Below the pieces are notes generated by a model. It did no database searches and was not told where the DNA came from. It was given only the letters and a program-made list of their open reading frames with translations. Below, piece by piece: positions 61,674 through 64,000 of a DNA stretch of 64,000 nt (position 1 is its first letter; every line of letters begins with the position of its first letter). Both the position numbers and the translations under genes were made by a program. This DNA comes from JAHRAW01 sp965203265 (GTDB taxonomy: Bacteria > Pseudomonadota > Gammaproteobacteria > Arenicellales > Poriferihabitantaceae): the NCBI GenBank assembly GCA_965203265.1, contig CBDBBV010000002.1, positions 1,798,001 through 1,862,000 of the forward strand, written 5' to 3'.

Positions 61674-64000
<2,327 letters not shown>

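Overview
The window looks like chromosomal DNA of a GC-rich proteobacterium, most likely gammaproteobacterial. The evidence is gene content and order: hisBHAFI followed by tatABC, dprA-smg-topB, gmk-rpoZ-spoT, ubiE-ubiJ-ubiB with a DUF971 gene, a Pcm-like methyltransferase next to tolC, a ribonucleotide reductase split into NrdJa and NrdJb, and ilvE-CHCC zinc finger-waaF. No rRNA, tRNA or CRISPR array was seen, and no stretch over 300 bases lacks a gene or gene remnant. A PPi-type phosphofructokinase and a membrane pyrophosphatase face each other across a defence-type island, which suggests pyrophosphate-based energy saving as described in some methanotrophs and sulfur oxidisers. The species cannot be named from the sequence.

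Layout. 1-6.7 kb, minus strand: histidine biosynthesis (hisE absent), twin-arginine translocation, NAD synthetase. 6.9-11.2 kb, plus: dprA, smg, topoisomerase III. 11.2-13.5 kb, minus: three tightly overlapping genes (unknown 76-aa protein, Sfp-type phosphopantetheinyl transferase, DegT aminotransferase). 13.6-17.5 kb, plus: Pcm-like methyltransferase, tolC, unknown gene, pfp, unknown small gene. 17.5-21.0 kb: an AT-rich island of two paralogous PD-(D/E)XK nucleases and a DNA methyltransferase. 21.1-28.6 kb, minus: hppA, nrdJb/nrdJa with a promoter carrying two NrdR-box-like sites, waaF, zinc-finger gene, ilvE. 28.8-37.4 kb, plus: acyltransferase-like and papain-like genes, gmk-rpoZ-spoT, phosphatase, L,D-transpeptidase, nagZ, a D-cysteine desulfhydrase-like gene. 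37.5-42.2 kb, minus: glutaryl-CoA dehydrogenase and ubiquinone genes. 42.2-45.1 kb: a second AT-rich island of two tandem methyltransferase-HNH fusion genes. 45.1-48.8 kb, minus: hemB, a degenerate adenylate kinase, a methyltransferase, cysQ. 49-61.7 kb, plus: membrane and repair genes, dacB, an insertion sequence directly in front of gltA, rhomboid protease, a eukaryote-type isoleucyl-tRNA synthetase, a secreted protein and two nucleotide-sugar genes. valS enters from the right edge.

The most unusual system is at 42.3-45.1 kb. Two copies of a beta-class DNA methyltransferase fused to a C-terminal HNH nuclease lie in tandem. They are almost identical at both ends but differ in the central, presumed target-recognition region. 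The duplication copied the last 56 bases of hemB, and its junction created an in-frame chimeric small ORF. The 17.5-21 kb island also abuts the 3' end of a housekeeping gene (hppA), and the last 21 bases of hppA recur at the 3' end of the island's methyltransferase gene. Other points of interest are a transposase frame with no stop codon that runs in frame into gltA, and a scattered family of degenerate 9-bp tandem repeats at gene ends.
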